Positions 23,783 to 31,925 of a stretch of 64,000 bases of DNA are shown here, piece after piece (the stretch's first letter is position 1; each line of letters begins with the position of its first letter). The notes below the pieces were generated by a model. The model was not told where the DNA came from. It did not search any database and saw only the letters and a program-made list of their open reading frames with translations. Position numbers and translations under genes: made by a program. The DNA is from Trogon surrucura (lineage: Eukaryota; Chordata; Aves; Trogoniformes; Trogonidae): contig CM036658.1 of NCBI GenBank assembly GCA_020746105.1, forward strand, positions 30,157,099-30,221,098, written 5' to 3'.

Positions 23783-25152
23783 ACAATCGGGTCTACTGGA
23801 CTGTGTGGATCCGATGGCCTGGCACATCAGCTCCACGGGAATACAAAGCCCTAATAGACACAGGCGCACAATGTACTTTGATGCCATCAGGTTATAGAGG
23901 GGTAGAACCCATTTGTATTTCTGGGGTGACAGGGGGGTCCCAGCAACTGACTGTATTGGAAGCTGAAGTAAGTTTGACTGGAAATGAGTGGCATAAACAC
24001 CCTGTTGTGACTGGCCCAGATGCTCCGTGCATTCTTGGTATAGACTTCCTCAGGAGCGGGTACTTCAAAGATCCAAAAGGGTACCGGTGGGCCTTTGGCA
24101 TAGCTGCTTTGGAGGCAGAGGAAATTAAACAGCTGTCCACGTTGCCTGGTCTCTCAGAGGACCCTTCTGTGGTGGGTTTGTTGAGAGCTGAAGAACAACA
24201 GGTACCAATTGCTAACTCCACGGTGCATCGACGGCAATATCGCACCAACCGAGACTCCCTGGTTCCTATTCATAAGCTGATCCGTCAGTTGGAGAACCAA
24301 GGAGTTATTAGCAAAACTCACTCACCCTTTAACAGCCCCATATGGCCAGTGCAGAAATCTAACGGGGAATGGAGACTAACAGTGGATTATCGTGGCTTGA
24401 ATGAAGTTACACCACCATTGAGTGCTGCCGTGCCAGACATGCTCGAGCTTCAATATGAGCTAGAATCGAAGGCTGCCAAATGGTACGCCACCATTGGTAT
24501 CGCTAATGCGTTTTTCTCGATCCCTCTGGCAGCAGAGTGCAGACCACAGTTTGCCTTTACTTGGAGGGGCATCCAGTACACTTGGCATCGACTGCCCCAG
24601 GGGTGGAAACACAGCCCCACCATTTGCCACGGGCTAATCCATGCTGCACTGGAACAGGGGGAAGCTCCAGAACACCTGCAGTACATTGATGACATCATCG
24701 TATGGGGGGATACAGCGGAAGAAGTTTTTGAGAAAGGAAGGAAGATAATTCAAATCCTTCTGAAAGCTGGTTTTGCCATAAAACGTAGTAAGGTAAAAGG
24801 GCCTGCGCAGGAGATCCAGTTTTTGGGAGTAAAGTGGCAAGATGGACGCCGCCAGATTCCGATGGAGGTGATTAATAAGATAGCAGCGATGTCCCCACCA
24901 ACTAGTAAGAAGGAGACACAGGCATTCTTAGGCACAGTGGGGTTTTGGAGGATGCATATCCCAAGTTACAGCCAGATTGTAAGCCCTCTTTTCCAGGTGA
25001 CCCAGAAGAAGAACGATTTTAAATGGGGCCCTGAACAGCAACAAGCCTTTGAGCAGATTAAACAAGAGATTGTTCATGCAGTATCTCTTGGGCCGGACAG
25101 GACAAGATGTTCAAAATGTGCTTTATACTGCAGCTGGGCAGAATGGCCCTGA
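23749..25152 (+). CDS. pro-pol: Pol part 1: aspartic protease and reverse transcriptase (RT motif A lesion; frame lost at end)
   Basis: The frame is open directly after the gag amber codon; the first ordinary alternative start (GTG 23770) has no support as an initiator, so expression by readthrough is more likely. Counting from 23749, the protease active site ALIDTGAQCTL has its Asp at residue 37 (codon 23857), and CILGIDFLRSG is the conserved second protease motif. RT fingers and palm follow: WRLTVDYRGLNE, LPQGWKHSPTICH, and the catalytic box YIDD at 24682-24693. In motif A the sequence is TIGIANAFFSIPL: glycine (GGT, 24496-24498) stands where all active RTs have the first catalytic aspartate. 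After SLGP (about 25093) this frame stops resembling Pol; the family sequence continues in the next frame. The enzyme would make the cDNA and process Gag-Pol. Confidence 0.9.
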   Translation, partial: RCPASSQVEERDNRVYWTVWIRWPGTSAPREYKALIDTGAQCTLMPSGYRGVEPICISGVTGGSQQLTVLEAEVSLTGNEWHKHPVVTGPDAPCILGIDFLRSGYFKDPKGYRWAFGIAALEAEEIKQLSTLPGLSEDPSVVGLLRAEEQQVPIANSTVHRRQYRTNRDSLVPIHKLIRQLENQGVISKTHSPFNSPIWPVQKSNGEWRLTVDYRGLNEVTPPLSAAVPDMLELQYELESKAAKWYATIGIANAFFSIPLAAECRPQFAFTWRGIQYTWHRLPQGWKHSPTICHGLIHAALEQGEAPEHLQYIDDIIVWGDTAEEVFEKGRKIIQILLKAGFAIKRSKVKGPAQEIQFLGVKWQDGRRQIPMEVINKIAAMSPPTSKKETQAFLGTVGFWRMHIPSYSQIVSPLFQVTQKKNDFKWGPEQQQAFEQIKQEIVHAVSLGPDRTRCSKCALYCSWAEWP

Positions 25153-26953
25153 CTGGAGTCTCTGGCAGAGGGCACCAGGGGAGACCCGAGGCCGACCTTT
25201 AGGGTTTTGGAGTCGGGCATACAGAGGATCTGAGTCCCGCTACACTCTCACTGAGAAGGAGATACTGGCAGCGTATGAAGGAGTCCGAGCTGCCTCAGAA
25301 GTAATTGGTACTGAGGCACCTCTCCTTTTAGTACCCCGATTTCCAGTTTTGGGCTGGATGTTCAGAGGGAGGGCCTCATCTACACATCATGCGACTGATG
25401 CCACGTGGAGTAAATGGATGGCACTGCTTACACAGCGGGCCCGAATGGGGAACCCTAATCGACCAGGAATCCTGGAGGCAATTACAAACTGGCCAGAAAG
25501 CAAGGACTTTGAGGTGTCACAGCAGGAGGAAGTGAAACGTGCAGAAGAGGCCCCACGATATAACGAATTACCGGAGGATGAGAAGCGGTACGCTCTGTTC
25601 ACTGATGGGTCCTGTTGCATTGTGGGAAAGCATCGCAGATGGAAGGCTGCTGTATGGAGCCCCACCCGGCAAGTTGCTGAAGCCACTGAAGGGGAGGGTG
25701 AATCGAGTCAATTCGCAGAGGTAAAAGCCATTCAACTGGCTTTAGATATTGCTGAGCGGGAAAAGTGGCCAGTGCTCTATCTCTACACTGACTCGTGGAT
25801 GGTGGCAAATGCTCTGTGGGGGTGGTTACAGCAATGGAAGCAGAATAACTGGCAACGCAGGGGTAGGCCTATGTGGGCTGCCGAACTGTGGCGGGATATT
25901 GCCGCCCGGGTGGAGAACCTGGTAGTGAAAGTACGTCATGTAGATGCCCACATGCCCAAGAATCGAGCCACAGAAGAGCACCTAAACAACCAGCAGGTAG
26001 ATCGGGCTGCTAAGATCCAGGTGTCTCAGGTGGACTTGGACTGGCAGCATAAGGGTGAATTGTTCATAGCTCGGTGGGCCCATGACTCCTCCGGCCATCA
26101 GGGAAGGGATGCGACACACAGATGGGCTCGTGATCGAGGGGTGGACCTGACCATGGATGCTATCGCACAGGTTATCCATGAATGTGAAACGTGTGCTACA
26201 ATCAAGAAGGCCAAGCGGGTAAAGCCTTTGTGGTATGGAGGGCGATGGACGAAATACAGATATGGGGAGGCGTGGCAGGTTGACTATATTACGCTCCCAC
26301 TAACCCGTCAAGGCAAACACCATGTACTCACAATGGTGGAGACGACCACCGGATGGCTGGAGACATACGCTGTGCCCCATGCCACTGCTCGGAACACCAT
26401 CTTGGGCCTTGAAAAGCAGGTACTGTGGCGACACGGCACTCCGGAGAGGATTGAGTCGGATAATGGGACTCATTTCCGGAACAGCCTCATTGACACCTGG
26501 GCCAAAGAGCACGGCATTGAGTGGGTGTACCACATCCCATATCATGCACCAGCCTCTGGAAAGGTGGAACGGCACAACGGACTGCTAAAGAGTACATTGA
26601 GAGCAATGAGTGATGGAACTTTCAAACACTGGGACACAAATTTAGCAAAAGCCACATGGTTAGTAAATAATAGAGGATCTTCCAATCGAGCCGGGCCTGC
26701 CCAGTCAAAACTCCCACCTACTGTGGATGGAGATAAAGTCCCTGTTGTGCGTATGAGGAACATGTTGGGGAAGACAGTATGGGCTAGCCCTGCCTCAGGC
26801 AAAGGCAAACCCATCCGTGGGGTTGCTTTTGCTCAGGGACCCGGGTGTACTTGGTGGGTGATGCAGAAGGATGGGGATGTTCGGTGTGTACCCCAAGGGG
26901 ATTTAACTTTGGGAGAGAATAGCCAGTGGACTAAATCATGTGATGTTAACTGA
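25049..26953 (+). CDS. pol: Pol part 2: RT connection, RNase H and integrase
   Basis: This is the continuation of pol in the +1 frame relative to the RT ORF; meaningful similarity begins at about 25100 (GQDVQNVLYTAA), so the first codons listed are only frame extension. RNase H shows all four acidic residues: FTDGS (Asp 25604), QFAEVKA (Glu 25718), YTDSW (Asp 25790) and QQVDRAAK (Asp 26000). Integrase follows with an HHCC zinc domain (His 26081 and 26096, Cys 26183 and 26192) and the DDE triad: WQVDYI (Asp 26282), ESDNGT (Asp 26459) and GKVERHNG (Glu 26567). The C-terminal domain ends at TGA 26951-26953. No dUTPase domain is visible. RNase H and integrase look intact; only the link to RT is broken. 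Confidence 0.92.
   Translation: MSRLNKRLFMQYLLGRTGQDVQNVLYTAAGQNGPDWSLWQRAPGETRGRPLGFWSRAYRGSESRYTLTEKEILAAYEGVRAASEVIGTEAPLLLVPRFPVLGWMFRGRASSTHHATDATWSKWMALLTQRARMGNPNRPGILEAITNWPESKDFEVSQQEEVKRAEEAPRYNELPEDEKRYALFTDGSCCIVGKHRRWKAAVWSPTRQVAEATEGEGESSQFAEVKAIQLALDIAEREKWPVLYLYTDSWMVANALWGWLQQWKQNNWQRRGRPMWAAELWRDIAARVENLVVKVRHVDAHMPKNRATEEHLNNQQVDRAAKIQVSQVDLDWQHKGELFIARWAHDSSGHQGRDATHRWARDRGVDLTMDAIAQVIHECETCATIKKAKRVKPLWYGGRWTKYRYGEAWQVDYITLPLTRQGKHHVLTMVETTTGWLETYAVPHATARNTILGLEKQVLWRHGTPERIESDNGTHFRNSLIDTWAKEHGIEWVYHIPYHAPASGKVERHNGLLKSTLRAMSDGTFKHWDTNLAKATWLVNNRGSSNRAGPAQSKLPPTVDGDKVPVVRMRNMLGKTVWASPASGKGKPIRGVAFAQGPGCTWWVMQKDGDVRCVPQGDLTLGENSQWTKSCDVN
25085..25110 (+). other. Frameshift at the RT/RNase H boundary
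   Basis: RT-like sequence in frame 1 runs to SLGP (codons 25084-25095), and RT-connection-like sequence in frame 2 starts by about 25103. No known retrovirus shifts frame inside RT, and there is no slippery heptamer here, so a one-base indel after (or shortly before) integration, or an assembly error, is the likely cause. Confidence 0.8.
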
Positions 26954-27363
26954 TAAATTACCCTGCTAATGTTTGTCATCACTGTTGCTGTTATTATGTG
27001 TCATGTTGATTAATATTACAGTAAGAACGACCCAGACCAACACAGGATAGACTACGATGAAAAGGAGGGAGGGACAGCGATAAGGGAACCTGAGGTGGCG
27101 CCCAGTGACTTTCCTTAAATGACGGGTTTTTTTCAAGCTTCAGACCGTGGACACAGAACATGAAAAATACAGCGTGTTTTGGACGAAGTATACCACAATC
27201 AAGCACCATTCCCTCCTACCCTAAAGAACTGTTACAATGAATGGAACCTTGAAGCCATGAACTCAAAGGCTATACTGGAAGGAGTGTATAGATTAAGCGA
27301 ATGATAATTGTAAAGCGTGAGATCTGAGCATGACGTAGATGGTATAGAATAAGGGGTGGATAA
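26954..27363 (+). other. Post-integrase region without env
   Basis: About 410 bp between the pol stop and the 3' LTR with no ORF longer than background and nothing resembling env or dUTPase. It includes a purine-rich run GAAAAGGAGGGAGGGA at about 27059-27074 and ends with the polypurine tract. Lack of env fits an intracellular ERV-L-like life cycle. Confidence 0.75.
27350..27363 (+). other. Polypurine tract for plus-strand priming
   Basis: The purine-rich run AAGGGGTGGATAA directly precedes the TG of the 3' LTR, where a retroviral PPT must lie. It is short and interrupted by one T in its core. The longer purine run at about 27059-27074 is too far from the LTR to be the main PPT. Confidence 0.6.
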
Positions 27364-27763
27364 TGTACTGGGTTCAGCTAGGATAGGGTTAATTCTCAGT
27401 GAAAGAGCTATCTGGGCATAGGGGGTCGCTAGGATATTCGATACCATCGTGATGTCATGCTCGGGGTATATATATATGGAGCGGTCGGGGTGGGGACGCG
27501 CGCTCTTTCCCGGTTTCCGGTCCGGTCGGTCGGTGAGCTCCGCGTTACACGTTACTCGCGTTATATCTGGTTAAACGTTACTGTTATTTCACTGTTATTG
27601 TTACCATTTTATGTTCACCATTAAACTGTTTTTATCTCAACCCCTGGAGGCCTTTGCCTGAGCCCCTTTCGGGCTCTTCCCCTCACTCTCGGTAGGGGGG
27701 GGAGGGAGCGACCGCGTGGTTCCTTTGTTTCCTTCCCGCCGGTAACTCGCTCGAACCACAACA
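27364..27763 (+). repeat. 3' LTR (400 bp)
   Basis: It has TGTACTGGG...CCACAACA ends identical to those of the 5' LTR. It retains a 26-bp segment (27430-27455) absent from the 5' LTR; with the next two bases this forms TGATGTCA (27450-27457), one mismatch from the CRE/ATF palindrome. TATA box at about 27467-27476 and ATTAAA at 27620-27625. It could act as a promoter reading toward 28 kb. Confidence 0.95.
27450..27457. promoter_or_regulatory. CRE/ATF-like motif in the 3' LTR
   Basis: TGATGTCA differs from the CRE palindrome TGACGTCA at one base (a C-to-T change at the CpG). It lies about 10 bp upstream of the TATA box. The copy in the 5' LTR is missing with the 26-bp segment. Confidence 0.35.
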
Positions 27764-27768
27764 ACTGG
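27764..27768. repeat. 3' target site duplication ACTGG
   Basis: This is an exact copy of the five bases at 21205-21209. It confirms the LTR ends and shows that both LTRs belong to the same integration. Confidence 0.93.
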
Positions 27769-28580
27769 ATAACTGGTCAAATACCTCATCTCACGCCTCA
27801 CCTCCCCCTTATACACCTATAAAGCCAGCACACAGGAATATTAAATTGCCTTAAGGGAACTCCTGGATTCCCACACAGCCCAGTGGATAGCACACAAAAC
27901 AGATCTTTGGGGGTAGCTACTTGATTTCAAACAGAAGCCAGTATGACAGCACTGGGTTGGCTGATCAGTATTTCAGACTGCTTTACATATCATAATGCCC
28001 ACAGCACCCAGCCACTGTTACTTTAAAAGTTGCCATCTAGGATTCTTTTTTATCATTAGTAAAGAAGGTCCAGGGATTTATTTAGAAATATCACAACATA
28101 TCTTACGTAACACTAGACATTTGAGTGCAATAAAAAAATCTGAATCCTCATATCAGTTTCTTCATGACAGTGGAAAGCAAGCCTCAGGAAAACTCAGGTT
28201 GGAAGGCCTAAGTGTTCACTTCTCTGATTACTGTGGGAAATAAAACTCCTGAAAATTACATTTTGCTTTACTTATTACCGGATTGCAGCTTGTTTTGAGT
28301 TCTTCCGCAACTGATAACAGACCAGCTTCCCCCCCTCCCCGGCCCAAGATATACCCTTGGTCACATTTTAAAAAAAATAACAGTGACATTATATGCATCC
28401 TCTTTCAAGCTGATCTGTAACTACTATCCAATGAACTCATTACGTAACATCATCAAAATGATACAACACAAGGGCTCCTTTGACTACCTTTTTGAACCCT
28501 CTAGTCCTTCGGCACTTAGAGCCTTGACCGCTAGTTAATTTCTGTAGTATAAACACCTGCCACACAATGTAACTGCACAT
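27769..28580. other. Intronic DNA right of the provirus
   Basis: Unique-looking sequence between the provirus and the next CR1. A C-rich run (CCCCCCTCCCC) occurs near 28330. No feature recognised. Confidence 0.6.
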
Positions 28581-29388
28581 CATGCTGGAGAGTTGGGTGG
28601 GGAAAAATTTAATGAAATATAACAAGGGTAAATGTAGAGTCTTGCATCTGGGTAGGAACAACCCCAGGTTCCAGTATAAGTTGGGGAATGACTTATTAGA
28701 GAGTAGTGTAGGGGAAAGGGACCTGGGAGTCTTGGTGGACAGCAGGATGACCATGAGCCAGCACTGTGCCCTTGTGGCCAGGAAGGCCAATGGCATCCTG
28801 GGGTGTATTAGAAGGGGGGTGGTTAGTAGGTCGAGAGAGGTTCTCCTTCCCCTCTACTCTGCCCTGGGGAGACCCCATCTGGAATCTTGTGTCCAGTTCT
28901 GGGCCCCTCAGTTCAAGAGAGACAGGGAACTGCTGGAGAGAGTCCAGCACAGGGCAACTAGGATGATTAAGGGAGTGGAGCATCTCCCTTATGAGGAAAG
29001 GCTGAGGGAGCTGGGGGTCTTTAGTTTGGAGGAGACTGAGGGGTGACCTCATTAATGTTTACAAATATCTAAAGGGGGAGTGTCACGAGGATGGAGCCAG
29101 GCTCTTCTCGGTGACAACCAATGATAGGACATGGGGTAATGGGCTGAAACTGGAACATAAGAGGTTCCACTTAAACTCGAGAAGAAACTTCTTCTCAGTG
29201 AGCATGACAGAACACTGGAACAGGCTGCCCAGGGAGGTTGTGGAGTCTCCTTCTCTGGAGACATTCAAGACCTGCCTGGACACGTTCCTATGTAGCATAA
29301 TCTAGGCGTTCCTGCTCTGGCAGGGGGATTGGACTTGATGATCTTTCGAGGTCCATTCTAATCCCTAACATTCTGTGATTCTGTGATC
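28581..29388 (+). mobile_element. CR1 LINE, 5'-truncated, well preserved
   Basis: It covers the last part of ORF2, from [15 protein letters not shown] through [54 protein letters not shown] and [14 protein letters not shown] (stop at about 29046), to [17 protein letters not shown]. The 3' tail ends ACATTCTGTGATTCTGTGAT. One of the least decayed CR1 copies here. Confidence 0.92.
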
Positions 29389-29549
29389 ATATAACATCCT
29401 GACTATTTCAGGTGTTGCTGATTGAACACCCTTCAAAAATCCTATTCTTATTTCACAGAATTAGGACTGCCTAAAGATATACAGTGAGATGAAGTGAGAT
29501 GAAGAACAGCAAACAAGCCAACTGAAAAGCTCACTGCAGTGGAAAGGGA

Positions 29550-29972
29550 CAGTATCCACTCCTTCTCCATGCCCATTCACCTCTGGAGGAGGAAGGAGCA
29601 GTGGAGACATCATTGGATGAACTGACCCGCAACCCCCATTCCCTGTTTCCCTGCGCCACTTGGAGGAAGGAGGTGGACATGTTGGGATTGATGTTAGGCC
29701 TGGGAAGAATGGAGCAGTGGGGGGAAGGCGTTATTTTAAAATCTGCTTTTAATTCTCATTACTCATCTCTAATTTTGATTGTTAAATAAATCTAGCTAAT
29801 TTCCTGCAAATTGAGTCTGTTTTGCCCGAGACAGTAGCTGCAGATGATCTCGCCGTCCTTACCTCAAGCAATGGGCCCTTTGCTATATTTTCTCCCTCAT
29901 CTAGATGAGAAGGGGGAGTGATAAAGCAGCTGTGGTGGGCACCTGGCCACCAATCAGGGTCAAACCACTACA
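29550..29972 (+). repeat. Truncated LTR (3' half), copy 2
   Basis: Second copy of the sequence at 12401-12790, better preserved, with AATAAA at about 29786 (GTTAAATAAATC), TTTTGCCCGAGACAGTAG, and the end CAGGGTCAAACCACTACA. It lies about 160 bp after a CR1 copy. No PBS follows, so it is a solo or truncated LTR. Confidence 0.6.
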
Positions 29973-31442
29973 CTCATGAAGCCACAGTTGGAGAATGACG
30001 CCCTTTCTGGAGGGTACATTGCATGTGTCTAAGACACCACACACTGAACAATTCTTCATAAAAAGCATTATATGAAAGGCCTTTCAAGGTTAAAAACTGT
30101 CCCAGTTTCTATAGTCTAAAATGGGTGTGTGTGTAAAAACATCATTAAGATATAACATCTTGAATTATATGTCTACACTGTCATCTCAATTCAATGAAAC
30201 CACACAGAGGTACACTACAGCTGAGTGATGTGGCAGTCATAATGCTGAAGGAGGCTGAAGGAAGTAAATGCAAAAAATACTATGGAGAATTCTTAAACTT
30301 ACTTTGTATGGAACGTTTCTCTGGAAAAACAGTCATCTTTCCACGACAAAATTTCATTCTGAATTTAAGTTAAAACTGATATTTATACAAGGATGCTGGA
30401 CCTACTGCAGCAACAACAGAAGCGTAACGCACTGAGGACCAGCATGGGTAAATAACCAGGTTCTTCACATTTAATGCACCTTATAAAAATCATCAAGGAC
30501 TTCCTGGCTATACAAGTCAATTCAGCTTCAGGAAGAATGGATGACCCTCTCAAGTTCCCCCCTCTCCATTCTTCAATAATTCCACCTGATATCCTAGTCA
30601 GAGTATGTTTTCTTTTTCACTGCTATACAGCAAAAATTATTTACTCTTAAAAGCATGTACTCTGCCCTTCAGCAATTTGTGAGTGAAGGCATGTATAAAT
30701 GTGGTTTCAGTAACTGTATTTCTATTTACATTTGCTGTCTTAGCTGTGTCTGACTACCTAATGAGAAACAACATTCATGCTACACCAGGCAACCCAGCCT
30801 TTATAAAAGCACCTCCAACTACACATTTACTTCTGGCTCCACTGTGATAACAGATCTAATTTTCACAGAACTATAGATATAACTCAGATTCCAGTTTCAG
30901 ACTTTCAGAGACTGTAAGTCAGTCTTTCTTCACAAGCTACAGTTAATACCGCTGGCTTTTTGTTCGATTGCTGACATCATTCATCTAAATTGCAGTTCAG
31001 ATAACTTAAATAGTTCAGGATGTCAGTCCTAACCCTAAAGAATAAAAAAGAGCTGAGTACTGCCACATTGACTATCGCAAAGTGTTGAGATCCAAAACAC
31101 TACTGAATGGAAATCTACCACCTTAAGCTTCATTACTAAGCTCCCTATGAAACATTTTTTAAATGAGCAAACTGAAAAATCGGTGTGCACACATATTACA
31201 CTGAAGATACGCTTTTATCTTCACTCTGCTATTTAGGGAAAAAAAAAACAACAATCGACAACCCAACAAAACACTTCAGCTATGGATGACAGCCATTAGA
31301 TAATAAAAGCTGATGTCCACATAAAAACCATGGCTTTGTAAATAAAACTCAACCTTTTCTAATTCAGTAAGAGGTCCGTGACATTTTTAGAGAGAAATTA
31401 TTTTGGATGTGTTCAATTGATTATTAAATACATATTTAAGAG
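29973..31442. other. Intronic DNA, nothing recognised
   Basis: AT-rich sequence with a TGTGTGTGTG run near 30125; no element boundaries seen. Confidence 0.6.
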
Positions 31443-31925
31443 AAAATCATAGAACCATAGAGTGGCCTAGGTTGGAAGGGACCTTAGAGATCATCTAATC
31501 CAACCTCCCTGCCACGGGCAGGGACGCCTCTCTACTAGATCAGGCTACTCATGGCTCTGTCCAACCTGTCCTTGAACACCTCCAGGGAGGGGGCAGCCAC
31601 AACCTCCCTGGGCAATTTATTCCAAAGTCTTGCCACCCTCAGACTGAAGAATTTCTTCCTAAGAGCCAATCTAAACCTATTCTCCTTCAGCTTAAACCCA
31701 TTTCCCCTTGTCCTGTCAGTGGACACTCTTGTAAAAAGTCCCTCCCCAGCCTTCCTGTAGGATCCCTTCAGGTATTGGAAGGCAGCTATTAGGCCCCCCC
31801 GAAGTCTTCTCTTTTCAAGACTGAACAATCCCAGCTCCCGCAGCCTGTCCTCGTAGCAGAGATGCTCCAACCCCTGGATCATCTTTGTGGCCCTCCTCTG
31901 AATACGCTCCAACAGTTCTGTGTTC
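31443..31925 (-). mobile_element. CR1 3' end, reverse orientation
   Basis: It starts with the inverted tail AATCATAGAACCATAGAGTGG. The minus strand encodes [58 protein letters not shown]-type and SLEVFKDRLDRAMSSLI motifs in a 125-codon open frame, so it is relatively young. Confidence 0.92.

Larger units (their letters stand above)
21210..27763 (+). mobile_element. Near-complete young ERV-L-like (class III) endogenous retrovirus
   Basis: The unit is LTR - PBS - gag - pro - RT - RNase H - integrase - PPT - LTR, 6,554 bp, flanked by 5-bp duplications. The RT-RNase H-integrase order, the tRNA-Lys1,2-type PBS, the absence of env and the character of the RT C-terminal region place it nearest to ERV-L and spuma-related class III elements. 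The LTRs differ by one substitution and three indels, so it inserted recently. It lies in SRFBP1 intron 1 in antisense orientation, the orientation usually tolerated within genes. The coding region has two pol lesions, so this copy is unlikely to be autonomous as assembled. Confidence 0.93.

Noticed and set aside
27059-27074. Purine run as the main polypurine tract
   Set aside because: It lies nearly 300 bp before the 3' LTR; the run at 27350-27363 is directly adjacent to the LTR, as priming requires.
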